This document shows, piece by piece, positions 21,641-33,800 of a DNA stretch of 64,000 nt. The stretch is from Nematopogon swammerdamellus. Lineage: Eukaryota; Arthropoda; Insecta; Lepidoptera; Adelidae. The position numbers and the translations under genes were made by a program. Numbering within the stretch: position 1 is the first letter of the stretch; each line of letters opens with the position of its first letter. The notes under the pieces are model-generated. The model was not told the origin of the DNA and did no database searches. It worked only from the letters and a program-made list of their open reading frames with translations. Location: NCBI GenBank assembly GCA_946902875.1, contig OX336350.1:21008048-21072047 (forward strand). Direction: 5' to 3'.

Positions 21641-22930
21641 TTCGTTAGGTCGTTTATGTGATTTGGTGGCTCAGTGGTTCGGTATAGAGTTTTTATTTTT
21701 TCGATTTCGACCATGGGTTCATGTCCCTTTGCCAAAATTTGTTTTGTTTTACTTTTTTTTTTGTGAACCAATGTTAGGAGGTTAAAATTAGGTTAAGGTT
21801 ATTTTTTTATAACCACCTAAAAAAACTTTATTTTCGAAAATACTTCCGAAATTTAAATTTCCCGCCAAACTGAGAACAAACAATTAGTACAAGATATTGT
21901 TTTTTGATAGAAGAAAATAACAATAACAAACAACTTCAAATGAAATAACAGCCCTTTTTTTTGTTGCTTTGGGGGAAAAAGATGGCGGAAGGCGGACGTT
22001 TGTCGCGTCGTCGTTGTAATTAAAAATATATATTTTTGTGGTTCTCGCGGTGCGAGAGTTTATACAACAGACGTTAAAAGCTACAACAGAAATGGCTGCA
22101 TGTTTTGCCTGTTTCGGGAGGAGACGAATTAATATAAAAAAAAAATAAAAATTAAATGACAGCCGCTGTCAAGTCAAGTGTCACTGTCAGTCAACCATCC
22201 ATCACATTCACTCACATCATACATTCATACCAACCACACCGAGATATACCCAGTGTGACCAACTTAGTGGTAAAACCACTAAACCTGTAGGTCTACCGGC
22301 GTTCACTCACTCGCCCGTGTGAGTGCGAGAAATGTGGCGAGAACGCTTTATTGGCACCGGTGAAACAGGCGAGTGACGTCATTCTCGCACTCCCACATTT
22401 TACTCGCTAGAGCTGTCGATCTAGTCGATTATAGCCTTCTCTATATGTCCTTTCAAGACGACAAGGACGGAATACAGAAGGCTATGAGTCGACACGGAGT
22501 CGATCTATCAAACAATTGGCACCGGGGTTTTTGACGTTTCTTTGACAGATAAACTCCCCGATATTTGCCGCTAAACTCGCTAGCTAAGGATCAACTTTTT
22601 GGCGTTCACTTCATGAGAAAACTGACGAAAACATCGAAATAAATTTATTAACTGAACAAAAATATTATAAAAGTCTTTACAAATACATAATAAATACTGT
22701 AGAAAATATAGAAATTATAGGAAATAAAATTAAAGAAATGGCAGAAGGACCCGGCATCCAAGCCAATAATTATTAAAAAAAAAAATTACAGCGGTTCGTA
22801 AACAAACAAGCAAACACGACATTCGCTTCGCGATGTTTATTTTGTGGTTTCTTTCTTTCTACGAAACATTTACGTAAGCGGCGGGCGGTTGGCGCGGTCT
22901 TGGCTTGGACTCTTTTGCTGGAATCCGGCC
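21640..22930. other. FAF1 upstream spacer
   Basis: AT-rich, no convincing gene. Holds tiny ATG frames (21982, 22092) with no support and a CTCACTCGCC / inverted GAGTGCGAG block at 22300-22420 that may be a MITE relic. Confidence 0.4.
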
Positions 22931-23071
22931 GACATGCGTCGATGAGCTTACAGCAAGAACATCGGCGCGAACAAGAATCCACTCAAGGGAGCTGCGCTTC
23001 GCCACTTTACGAACCGGCCGACACCCACAAAAGAAAGCCGACGCTATATCACCCACTTCCAAGGTATGTAC
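22930..23071 (+). other. GC-rich stretch with a possible first exon
   Basis: ATG at 22943 opens MSLQQEHRREQESTQGSCAS and stays open to LYHPLPR, followed by GTATGT at 23072. Codon choice and GC content resemble a 5' exon, but no downstream exon or family was found. It could be a 5' exon of an unrecognised plus-strand gene, the N-terminus of a transposon ORF, or chance. Confidence 0.25.
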
Positions 23072-23179
23072 TTTGTCATCTGTGCGACAGAAGGTTGAAA
23101 AACTACAATAGCTTTGCATCAACCTCTACTTTCTATGCTGAATCAAATGTTGCTCTTAATTATTAATAACCAATTCTAG

Positions 23180-23345
23180 TGTACAGTACGCGGCGGTAAA
23201 TAATGTGCATCATGCTTTGATGACTTTCTGGTTGTAAAGCATTGTCTCGGTCATACAGATACTTGCAGTGCGACAGAGACGACACTCTACAACTGCACTA
23301 TCTAGTTTATCACCAAAGAACATTGCGCATTATTTTAAATTGTAT
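23180..23345. repeat. Imperfect palindromic repeat relic
   Basis: GCGGTAAATAATGTGCATCA and the facing AACATTGCGCATTATTT, with CTACAACTGC inside. Related GGATTGTCTTTTTCTAAAGC pieces are at 29470-29520, 57700-57780 and 58425-58545. Confidence 0.45.
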
Positions 23346-23487
23346 TTGCTAGATAATGACTGCCCTTCCATTTTATGCAAGTGATACTTACCAACGCACG
23401 GAGGGTCATATATACGCTTCTCTCAAAATGAAGTATTCTTATCTCTGGTAAAAAAAGTAAACAAAACAATAGTAAGAATAAAATATT

Positions 23488-23493
23488 TTTATT
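23488..23493 (-). terminator. Polyadenylation signal AATAAA
   Basis: AATAAA on the minus strand about 185 bp after the candidate TGA, in AT-rich DNA. Plausible 3' end of the four-exon gene. Confidence 0.4.
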
Positions 23494-23675
23494 TACACAT
23501 ACAATTTACACAAAAACCTATTTAGGTAAACTAAAGAACTAATTGAGCATCTTAATAATAAACGCTGAGCACATGCTGGCATTGATGTTGTGGAAGGACT
23601 TGGTGCTTGCAACCAGCAGATGGTAGTGTGCTGCACCAAACCCGAGGATGTGCTCCGTTTATGTAGGGAGGGTGT

Positions 23676-23729
23676 TCATTGTCCCAAGTGAGCCACTGCT
23701 GGGGTTTGTTGAAAACGCCCTCGGTTGTC
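23676..23729 (-). CDS. Myb/SANT-like candidate, terminal exon
   Basis: Acceptor AACTTGCAG; encodes DNRGRFQQTPAVAHLGQ then TGA. The 3' UTR runs to an AATAAA at 23493-23488. Confidence 0.45.
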   Translation of the reverse strand, partial: DNRGRFQQTPAVAHLGQ

Positions 23730-23917
23730 CTGCAAGTTAAAACAAAAAATATCTTTAAATTATATTGTTTTGATTAGCGTAGGTACTTAGATGTATTTGG
23801 ATCACATTAGACCATTACATTGCTTGGACATTTAAAAACAGGAGCCAAGTGCGAGTTTAACTCGCGCACTGAGGGTTCCGTACTACCACACAAGATATAT
23901 TTTGTTATACACGGTGT

Positions 23918-24393
23918 TAACTTTTTTCGCGACATTTCAATTTTAATACCGAATATTAAACCATTTCGTATACTGATTATTTTGTGGTACTAAAAAATAA
24001 AATCTAAAATAGTTTAAAAAAATTTGCATATTTTCTTCAAAATTTTACCTCAGCGACAATTTCTCTTTGGAATGGTGTAGCGAGCGCCGCCGCGCGCCGC
24101 GCGTCTGCGACCGTGCGTACCCAGCTGACTGACCACGTGTCGCGCGCTAGCTGTTGTATCGTGTCGATATGAATGTGATTTTTTTTATTTATTTGAAAAA
24201 TTACTCAGCTTTCGATTTTTTTGGTAATGCAGTGTGATTCCTATTATGAAATACCATGTTTTTATACCAAATATAGAAATTGAAAATTTTAAAACCAAAG
24301 CTAAAAAAAAAATTACCCCCTTCTTCGGCATCAGTATGTGACCCAAAACAACCCCCTTTCGGGAATGTTGCCTATTTAAGTTAACACCGTGTA
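23918..24393. mobile_element. Short element with CACGGTGTTAACTT ends
   Basis: CACGGTGTTAACTT at left and AAGTTAACACCGTG at right, TATA flanks; in intron 3 of the Myb/SANT-like candidate. Confidence 0.68.
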
Positions 24394-24643
24394 TATTTAC
24401 CAAAATAATTGTGGTGATATGTCCTATAAGGGTTCCGATTTTTCCTCCAAAAACCTTTTGTTTAGTATTGAAATGGGAATTAGTTTATATGGTTACTGAA
24501 TGTTTTTATTTAGTCTGAATTCATCGTACACCTTTATTATTTCTGTTAATCCCATGAATCTGCTCCCGGACTTAATGTAGTGACTGCTGCAACAGCCTGT
24601 ATATATTATATAGCAATACTTACATTAAAACATTTTTTTTTAC

Positions 24644-24832
24644 CTGCAGAAACTGCCGCAGAAGCTCCAACTGTTGCCGCCGAAACTCCTCCTGTGACAC
24701 CAGGCACCACTCTCTGAGGGCCATGTCCTGCCGCCTGTCTTCAGCGTGTACCCGCTCGTACTCCTCAATAACCTCGCGCATAGGCGGGTTGATTTGCACG
24801 AAGCTCACGAGGGGGGCGGCCAGCAGGCGTAC
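24644..24832 (-). CDS. Myb/SANT-like candidate, exon 3
   Basis: 63 open codons, phase 0 both sides, donor GTAAAA. INPPMREVIEEYERVHAEDR then DMALREWCLVSQEEFRRQQL suggests a long charged helix. Confidence 0.6.
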
Positions 24833-25029
24833 CTTAATGGAAAAAAATAATTTAATTAGGCATCTATCTTTTTTAACTTTAAGACATAATTTTGGATGAT
24901 AAAGTATCAGGCAGATCTTTATGATTTATATTTATGATTTAACGTAAAACCATCTTAAGAAATGACAGATTGTAACAGTGAAAACAGTATGTAAATTAAT
25001 AAAGTGGTTCTCGAGTTATAAGGATATTC

Positions 25030-25505
25030 ATATTTTTTTTTTTATGGATCCTGACACGGTTGGCTACATCACCTACAACATCCGTGATGTCAGCCCATAA
25101 CACAGGGTGAACTAGGTGCCATGTCAGTGCTTCCCTTCATTTCATGTCGGCCACACTAAACTGGACGGAAAACACGAACTATTTACATAGCCGTTTCGAC
25201 CGACGTTTCGTTCAGTGCGGTGGTACCAACCCGGCCGGGATAAACCCTACCACCTAGTAAGGTAAGAAGGGAAGGGACCTACAGTTTAATGTGGAATCCG
25301 AACCACGGTCAGCTTCCAACGGTCGAGCGGTCACCCATCCAAACACTGACCGCGCTCAGCGTTGCTTAATAACAGTTGACTAACCAACCGCGCCACTGAG
25401 CTACCGAGGCTGACGAATTTTCTTATCCCTTAGTCGACTTTTACGACATGCGACGGGGAGAGATGCAGTGGGGCTATTCTTTTTAAGTACCGACCCCACA
25501 CGGTA
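25030..25505 (-). mobile_element. SINE family A (full) with module C at its 5' side
   Basis: Minus-strand SINE A spans 25416-25030. Immediately beyond its head, at 25505-25428, is the GTGTGGGGTCGGTACTT... module that elsewhere serves as the 5' end of other repeats. Confidence 0.78.
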
Positions 25506-25907
25506 CATAATATATTATATAGACGTGCGTTGGCCAGTCGCAATTATAGCTCGGTACTTTATTGTGAAAAATTTTGCTTCTATGTTACCTACTTTACTTT
25601 TATTCAAGAGAGAGTAGTGTTGTTGAAAATAAAATTGATTAAAAAGAAATGTTTTCCTTGTTTTCTTCCCTAAAACACATTGGCTGCTTGCATACTAGAC
25701 GATAGCGTCGCGGCAGCGGTGATATGACCGCGACGCGGCAGCAGGTTTCGAGCATATTGTCACGGTATTGCGTACATTTTTCCTGCCCTGCTGCCGTGAC
25801 GTCACCGTCTAGATAGTGCATAAACAGTCGTTGGTTACATACATACAATGAAGTATGTAAACAATACTACAGTAAATAAATACCAATGTGATTTAAAATA
25901 TGCTTAC

Positions 25908-26035
25908 CGGTAGAGTGTTCACTATGACCTCGGAGTCCCCGAGTCCGAAGCCCTGTCCCAACACCGCCAGCATCCGCTCGTCCTATTGCTCCAGCAGAGC
26001 TACCGGTGCCGCCGGCCCACACCCGTTCCGTGGGC
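25908..26035 (-). CDS. Myb/SANT-like candidate, exon 2, contains TAG
   Basis: 128 bp, phase 1 in, phase 0 out; acceptor GGCGGCAG, donor GTAAGC. Translation VALLEQ-stop-DERMLAVLGQ; the stop is TAG at 25985-25983. Confidence 0.45.
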
Positions 26036-26205
26036 CTGCCGCCTGGCTCTACCGGCCAAGTTTTTTAAGTGAACTTTATTGTCCGTCCAATACTGAAAAA
26101 ACAGATGAACATATTTGTAAAATATTATATTAGTACGACCATTGTAATACGACTTATTAAGTTTGATGTTTGAAAGGAATTTGTGAATACATAAATATAA
26201 CACAC

Positions 26206-26350
26206 CTTGTGCTACTGTTGCCATGTTATGGCGCAGCCCCCCGATGCTTTGAGGCGCTCCGTTAGGCCCATCCAGAGGCGCGAGCATCGCATTCTCTCCC
26301 GACAGCCGGCCCCGCGCCAACTGCGGATTTTGTTCCATGAACTCCGCCAT
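26206..26350 (-). CDS. Myb/SANT-like candidate, exon 1
   Basis: ATG at 26350-26348; the frame stays open upstream to a TGA near 26420. Ends phase 1 at a GTGTGT donor. Encodes MAEFMEQNPQLARGRLSGEN through LRHNMATVAQ. Confidence 0.45.
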
Positions 26351-26409
26351 CACATCATATCTCTTTGCACCGCAGTTGGCCGGGAGCGGAGTGTGGATGA
26401 GGTGCCTGC

Positions 26410-27640
26410 ACTTGGCTCATGTTGCGTTACTTACACTCAAGTACGGTACATTACATATAAATTAAATATTTATTGAAGAAAAATTGGTAAATTCTTCTTC
26501 TTTTTTTTTTTTAATAAACATGACAGTTGATTGACTGACACTGGCACATGGTCTAGGTCGACATAGTCTATGCTAAGCACTCATTTGTATCAGTAAAAAT
26601 GGTTAAAAGGTAATAATTGATAATTTTTTTGGCATAAATGTTCACGAATTTCCATAAATTATAAATACAACATATAAATAATTAGATAACATAAGATAAT
26701 AATAAGTAATCGCAAGTAATCTAGACCGTCTTATCTATGGTAGGTCGACACTCACTTGAACGCCGGTACCGATGCAAATGACGCTAAAAGTGAGAAGGAG
26801 TACGAGTAAACTCCCTCGCATATTTCAAGCGAGAAATGCCGGTAGGGCCCCTGGTGGTTTGAGAGGGTCCTCTAGTGGGAAAATATTCGATCTGGTGGCT
26901 GGTGGTATTTTTTAGAGGTTGCCAAGATTATGGCTTGTGGTTTCCCAGATTAAAACAAACTAAACTTTACGTCCCGATTAAAGTAAGGAAATATGAATTT
27001 TCTATAAAACTCTTCATAGAAGACATTTATACGGATTTCGAAATACCTAATACGGATTTAGGTTCCATTACATCTGGTCGTGCATCTGGCAACGCTGAAT
27101 GACAGACCGACAATAGGCTGTCTGTCTGTCTTTCATTCAGACAGACACAGACATATGCAGTATTATATTCTTTGGACATAACAATCATCCAGCCAGACTA
27201 AGATCTAGATAAGAAGACATATTATGTAAGATCTGGATTATTGTTAAGTCTAAGAAGATCATATAAATAAAATAACTTGTCTTTAGAAATAATAATAGCT
27301 GGAGCAGCCCAGTCGGCAAATGTTTTTTTATTAGTTACACAAATATTTTTTAGTGGCATATGCTTGTCTAGGTATCTCATAAATATATTGAAGAAGTCTA
27401 TAAATATTATTACCACAGAATAGAATAGAAGTACCAATGCAAATAAATAATAACGAAACACACTGTGGTTGTTTTATTAATTATTTTTGTTCGATTGTTC
27501 TTTTTAATTTTTTTTTTCGAAACACAACATTGCCACCTTTGAAATTACCGTAAGTTTCCATACATTGACTTGACATTCGGTCATTTAATGTTATTATTAA
27601 ACTATTAGGAACATAAATAGTGCCAAAGACATTTATAGCG
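26410..27640. other. Spacer between the Myb/SANT-like candidate and TATDN1
   Basis: AT-rich; no supported gene. Contains a short TCTGTCTGTC/GACAGAC palindrome at 27100-27150. Confidence 0.5.
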
Positions 27641-27810
27641 GTTTTCTGGTGGTTTCGGAAAGAAAATCTAGCGGGAACGTGAAAAAATTGTTGGCAACAC
27701 TGGATATACCATTGGCTGTGCAAACAAAAATAAACATTCAAGCAAAGAGGTTATCATTCAAGTTTGAAACTCGTCCTGCAACATTAACGTGCTCTTGTTT
27801 ACCTTGTTTG

Positions 27811-27844
27811 ATGAGGATGATGATTTCCCTTAGAAAGTTCATCG
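27811..27844 (+). CDS. TATDN1: TATDN1 exon 1
   Basis: Encodes [11 protein letters not shown] plus the first base of the following Asp codon; donor GTAAGC. The ATG at 27820 would give [11 protein letters not shown]. The first exon is the least certain because it is so short. Confidence 0.75.
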
Positions 27845-30800
27845 GTAAGCCACTAATTTGTGAAATTTTGTGGGTAATTTTTAGCCGACGCCGACACTGA
27901 AACATAACCCCTCACATACCTTTGAATGTATTTTTTTTGGGAATTTACCCAAACGCCGCCGGTCCTAATGAGTACCATGCCAACTACTTCCACGTTCTCA
28001 TATTTAGTTTTTATATATTTCACCAGTGTAATATTGCTATAATGTTATTCAGACATCGGAGCAAATCTGACGGACGACATGTACCAGGGCGTGTACCATG
28101 GCTCCACGAAGCACGCGCCCGACTTAGAGCGTGTGCTGAAGCGGAGCTGGGCCGCTGGAATGGACAAGATGATCGTGACGGGCGGCAGCCTCACCGACAG
28201 TCGAAAGGCGCTCCGCTTGGCTGAAATGGACTGTGAGGACCTGTATATTATATCAAAGATTCATGTTGTTGTTGTTTTGGTTTGGGTTTGGCTCTAGGCC
28301 TGCAAACTAATCCCGCTTGGTTGGGGACCTTCGTGCAAAACCCCGCAGTCTCCAGCTACCCCAGTCAACCTATGTTTTCCATGAAAGCCACAAGTCGACC
28401 GGGGTGTCTGCAGGCCGCTTATCCCTTAGTCGCCTTTTACGGCATGCACGGGGAGAGATGCAGTGGGACTATTCTTACTAAGTACCGACCCCACACAGTA
28501 CAAAGAGTCATGTTTTTGAGGTGTACAGCCCAGGAATTTGGATAATATAGAGTTTTACTGATTATTTACAAGATGGACGAAAGTGACGTTTCACTGACAT
28601 TAGAGCACTGGTATCCGACTGGTTTCGCGGTTTCACCTTAAGAGCTACTTTCATATTTAATTTTCTGTCAAGCCCAGCGGGGACCTTCAGGTAGGGACAG
28701 TACCAGTAGTGACGATGGCACTATGCACCAGATATAGGTAATGTAAATAGGCAGAGTGGTCAGATCCTTGAGTGTTTATGTTTATGCTGTAAATAAATAT
28801 TAATGTTCTTGTGAGCATTGGATCCTTGTGTGTGTTCTAATGGGTTAATTATTTGTAAGTTACTAAGTAGGTATAATATAATACTTGAGTCGTATAGTTC
28901 CAGAGCCCGCCAACTCCTTTTCGGACGATTTTACAGTAAGACGAAAAAACTAGACCTCGATAAATAGTCGCCCATACAAACTACAAGGGAGCTGGAAAGA
29001 ATGTAAATTTTTCTTTGCGATTCACTCTGGATTGGACCGTGTTAGGAACATAATGTATTTACAGATAAGTGACAAATTTAATATTTTATTTGATACAGTT
29101 TATAACTACTTTTTTTAGAGAAATGGATTTGGCGGGTTCTGGAACTATACGACTCACTTATAATAAGGTACTAACTAACAAAACATTGTGACTTGCGAAG
29201 TTTGTTTGTCCGTTGTTCGTCGCATTGAATTTAGAACTGGCGAAATTTTCGACATGTGCAAGCGTAGGTTACCTACCTGTGGATGAAATTATACACTAAA
29301 CAATAAACTGCAGTAGATTAAATTACATACATACATCACACTTGTTTCCCAGTGGGGGTAGACAGAGACAACGGATCACCACGTGCCACGATCCTGTTAC
29401 ACCTCTGCTGCCTCATCCACTCTCATAATGTTCTTCATGCATGCTCGTCGGTTACAAGACACTCCACAATCGGATTGTCTTTTTCTAAAGCTTGATGTAG
29501 ATTATTTACTGCCACTGACTGTACATGCAGTAACACTACAAGCAACGATACAAAACAAATGCGCAATGAGAATTACATCTCAATTTGCATGTTTAAAGTT
29601 GTAGGTGTAATGGCAATAGGGTTGCCAGGTGCCCGGGATTTCCGGGATTGTCCCGGGCCAGGCTCCAATGTCCCGTGTCCCGAGAGACAGAGAGTCTTTT
29701 GTCCCGGAGAATGCAATTTGTCCCGGGAAGAAAATATGTTTGTACATACGACTTGATGTCGCGCAAATAAGCCGGCGAACAGAAGTCCAGATGCAGATAA
29801 ATTAATCAAATTAGAAACTCACAAGAAAATATATGAATAATTAATGTAAAGGACGATTCTACTTTGAATTTAGTGTAGTTTTGCTTACTAAAGTTGTTTC
29901 CTATAAAAAAAAAAAAACTCTAAAAGTTCAACGTAAAAATTATAACAGAAAAATATTGTATAAATATTTTTCCACCTTTGTGAAAGACTGCAGGTAGTAG
30001 ATATGTCCCGGGAAGGCTAACATCAGATCTGGCAAGCCTAAATGGCAATGATATTATAAGTTAAAAAGAGGTAGATAGGTTATCTGAGCTCCCAAGTGGC
30101 ACATTAAATACAAGACCACAGTCCTGTTGAAGTTGGTCGCCCACCAACTACGCACACGTTCGGACTGCTAACCACGAGCCGCTAACACATCGAAAATGCC
30201 GCCGTGTGTAATGAGATTCTGCACTAATTCTAATAATTGGAATAATACTATTCGAGTCGGCGCATCACTTTATAGTTCTTCCTCTCAACTTTTCAAGGGC
30301 GTGCCATGTGTGAGCACTGAATGCCATATAGATAACCTATCTTTCCTAAAATATCATTACTGTAAGGGTTAAACTTTCTTTTCTATCATAATAATAATTT
30401 CACAGCCCTTTATCATTCTGCTAGCTATCCGTTACCGGAGTGTACCTACGCCTGCTGCTTTACTGTTCAGAACTGATTTATAACCTCTAGGTCCCGTCCC
30501 TTGCCCCCTATATTATAGCCTGCGTTGGTACCACTGTACTGGACGAAAGATGCCTACGTAGCAGCATCAGCTGCTTTCTCCTCAATCTAAATATAGCCAG
30601 CAATCCGACTCAGCCAATCATACCGGATGACATAAAAACAATTTATTGGAAAAATATATGTGTTTCAATTTAATTGATATATTATTATTTTTCTTCAAGC
30701 TCGTTTATTCTCCACGGTGGGGTGTCACCCGACACGGTGCGACGAGTTCGTGGCAGACTCCGAAGCGTACCTCAAGGGACTCCGGGAGCTCATAGCAGAG

Positions 30801-33800
30801 GGGAAGGGGAAAGTGGTTGCTATTGGCGAGTGCGGATTGGACTACGAACGACTGAAGTTTTGTACTAAGGATGTTCAGCAAAAGTTAGTTGGAAAATTAC
30901 ATACAAACATAACACACGCTGTATCCCGACAATCAAGGTAAGCAAAGTAATCGCTGGCTGTGCTATAAGGACTCTGGTAAATTACAGCACAACACCGACC
31001 ACCACGTTTAGCACAGTATACAGACAAGATAACTATCAAGCAGCAAGTAAGGAACGAAGACCCACCTACTGCATGTCACGGTGGGACCGTGCCAAGGTGA
31101 GAGGTGGCTGCCCTGTCGCCCTTTAGCATGGCATCATATCCTTATCCCTTAGTCACCTTTTACAACATGCACGGGAAGAGATGCAGTGGGGCTATTCTTT
31201 TTATAAGTACCGGCCCCACACGGTATTATTTTTCCATCATATAAAAACTCAAATTCTCCGCAGATACTTCGAGTACCAGCTACGGCTAAGTTCAGAGTTC
31301 TCCCTTCCGTTGTTCCTGCACTGCCGGGCGGCGGCCGAGGACCTGGTGGCGGTGCTCAGCAGGAACCGGGCGCTGGTGCGGGGAGGGGTCGTCCACTCGT
31401 TCGACGGCACCGAGGAAGCACTCAACAGTATACTGGACTTGGGACTGTACATAGGAATTAATGGATGGTGAGCTCGTTTGGTAAATCTTTATCTTATGGA
31501 CGAGGCCACGGAGGAGAGCAGTATTTTTTTTTTTTATTGTACTACAAATTGATAAATAATTCTGACAAAGGCCCAGGAGGCATGTGTGACTTGAGGATCT
31601 TCAGGTGATATTACCGGACGTTACCCCCCACAAGTATTGACCCTACTATTTTGTCTATGACACAGGGGCTCTTCGAGTTAAGGTTTCAAAAGTACCAGTA
31701 CCATAAATTTGGGTCAATCTAACTAAATATATACCTACCTTTATTCTGGACAAACCAAAATTCCTCATACAAGTATTAAGAATTTCTATGAAAATGGCGA
31801 AAACAAAACTCCTCTATTGATTCATGAAAGCTTGATTTATTTCAGAGCAAAAGCCTTCTATTAGCTCCATAAAATCGACCAAAATTTCATTCTCAAATCT
31901 AATAACTGCCCTAAATTAGGTTTCAAAAAGCCTTGCTTTTGTCATATAATATTTCAAACTTTGTCGACCTGTAAATTGAATAGAATAGACTTGTCCACCT
32001 AATGTCGATCTGAGCATACTTGTCTCATGTCGATAATATATAGTTTGACCTTTGTATTAGAGTGGTGCAAAGGTTTTCCATTCAGAGTCTCATAAGTCGA
32101 CTTAGTTGACTTTCATCGATCTCTGTGTATCCTTCCTTACCTTTAATAAAATCCAACGTCTGCTTTCTGTATGTATGTATGTATGTCTGTCTGTCCGCTT
32201 ATAACTCAAGAACCACTGAACAGATATTAATAAAAAAATATTCTATGGATAGCTTGATTCTTCCCATCAACTATAGGCTACTTACTATCACGCTAAATGG
32301 CTTATGAGGTTAGCAGAGAAGTCAAATATGAGAGCGGGCGGAGCTGCGGGCACAGCTAGTTATCTATTAATATTAAAATTTCTGCAGCTCTCTCCGAACG
32401 GCAGAGAACCTCGCGGTAGCGTCCAAGATCCCCACGGAGCGGTTGTTGCTGGAGACAGACAGTCCGTGGTGCGAGGTTAAGCCCACACACGCCGGCTACC
32501 GACACGTACTCACCAAGCCAACGACAGTCAAGAAGGAGAAACACAGTCCAGACACAGACCACTTGGTGAAGGGACGAAATGAACCGGTTAATATTGTGTG
32601 AGTTTTTGATCCAGTCTATTTAAATTTGAAAATGTTATAGCCGAGAGAGCGACCTTGTCGTCTCGAAATTATTTGTCAGCCTCGGTAGCTCGATGTTGTA
32701 ATGCATATACATATACATATCACACACGCTGAATCCCGACAATCGGGGTAAGCAGAGTAATCGGTGTTGTGCTGCAAAAACTTGGTAAATTACAGCACAA
32801 CACCGACCACCACGTTTCGCAAAGTATTCGAACAAGATTCAATTGATCAAGCAGCAAGGCACGAAGACCCACCTGCTGCATGACTCGGTGGAAGTACCGA
32901 GCCAAGGTGAGAGGTGGCGAGCCTGTCGCCCTTTAGCACTGCATATTGTCCTTATCCCTTAGTCGCCTTTTACGACATGCATGAGGAGAGATGCAGTGGG
33001 GCTATTCTTTTTAAGTACCGGCCCCAGACGGAACATATGTAATGCATCTATGTAATACTTCCGACTGATGAGGCTGGTTGTGGTTTGCATTCCAAATCCA
33101 AATTATTTCTTCTTACTTCCTTACTAGGTTGTAGGGTTTAACATGTCCAGATTGGTTCCACCGCACTTAATGAAATCGGTCGAAACTCCTATGAAAATAG
33201 TTAATATTTTCTCCATCCAGGTGGAACTGCTATCACGGCGTCTAGTTCACCGCGGTGCGATAGGCTGCTACTGTGGGGTTGGCTACTTCAAACAAAATAA
33301 CTTCATGCCATGGCGGCACTACACTTTGTTATTCGTTATTTGTTATTCACTCGCATACGACGAAGTGTGGAGGGCTCATTCATCTATATTTGCATTATTC
33401 GCACGAATACACAAACAGCGAATACGCGTATCCATCCACTTGTCGGTTTTTTGGCACACATCAAAGGACACTAATAAGCCAAATATTTGCGTTGACTGCC
33501 CACACTTCGTTCACTCATTCGCTTGTGTTCGCTTGCTTATGGCGCTCGTGTCTTGGCGTGCGCTGTGTGTGCCAAAAAGGAGTGAACGAACGAAAAAGTA
33601 ATGCGATTCTGGAGTATCAGATGCAGCCTTGCATCGCGGACCCAAAAAATTGTTTGTCATGAAGTAAAAAAAAAAAAGTAATACGATGCATTTAGGTAAA
33701 AATAAGCTGCTGCCGCTGTCAACACGTCCATCTTGTGTTTTGCGTGTGAACTAATGATTACGCAAACAACACACATATTTGGAATGTTTGGCACACCGGC

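Larger units (their letters stand above)
23676..26350 (-). pseudogene. Four-exon gene, possibly Myb/SANT-like, interrupted by one in-frame TAG
   Basis: Exons 26350-26206, 26035-25908, 24832-24644 and 23729-23676 join with GT/AG sites and matching phases (1, 0, 0) into a frame of about 170 codons ending in TGA, with an AATAAA at 23493-23488. It opens MAEFMEQNPQLARGRLSG, which resembles the N-terminal helix of insect zeste-like Myb/SANT DNA-binding proteins, though the rest of that domain is not evident. It continues DERMLAVLGQGFGLGDSEVI, then an acidic region and a charged helix (SQEEFRRQQLELLRQFLQ). A single TAG at 25985-25983 interrupts exon 2. It may be a young pseudogene, an allele, an assembly error or a readthrough gene. 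I do not firmly recognise the family; the start could also be in an undetected upstream exon. Confidence 0.5.

Noticed and set aside
21982..22140. Short ATG frames (MAEGGRLSRRRCN; MAACFACFGRRRINIKKK)
   Set aside because: Under 20 codons with no splice or homology support; could be upstream ORFs at best.
29573..29809. Frames around CCCGGGATTTCCGGGATTGT
   Set aside because: The CCCGGG/TCCCGG-rich stretch is a repeat relic; the frames on both strands mirror its near-palindromic units.
33143..33662. Long overlapping plus-strand open frames (129-152 codons)
   Set aside because: They lie inside a TIR element in a TATDN1 intron, have low-complexity, unrelated products and no splice logic.
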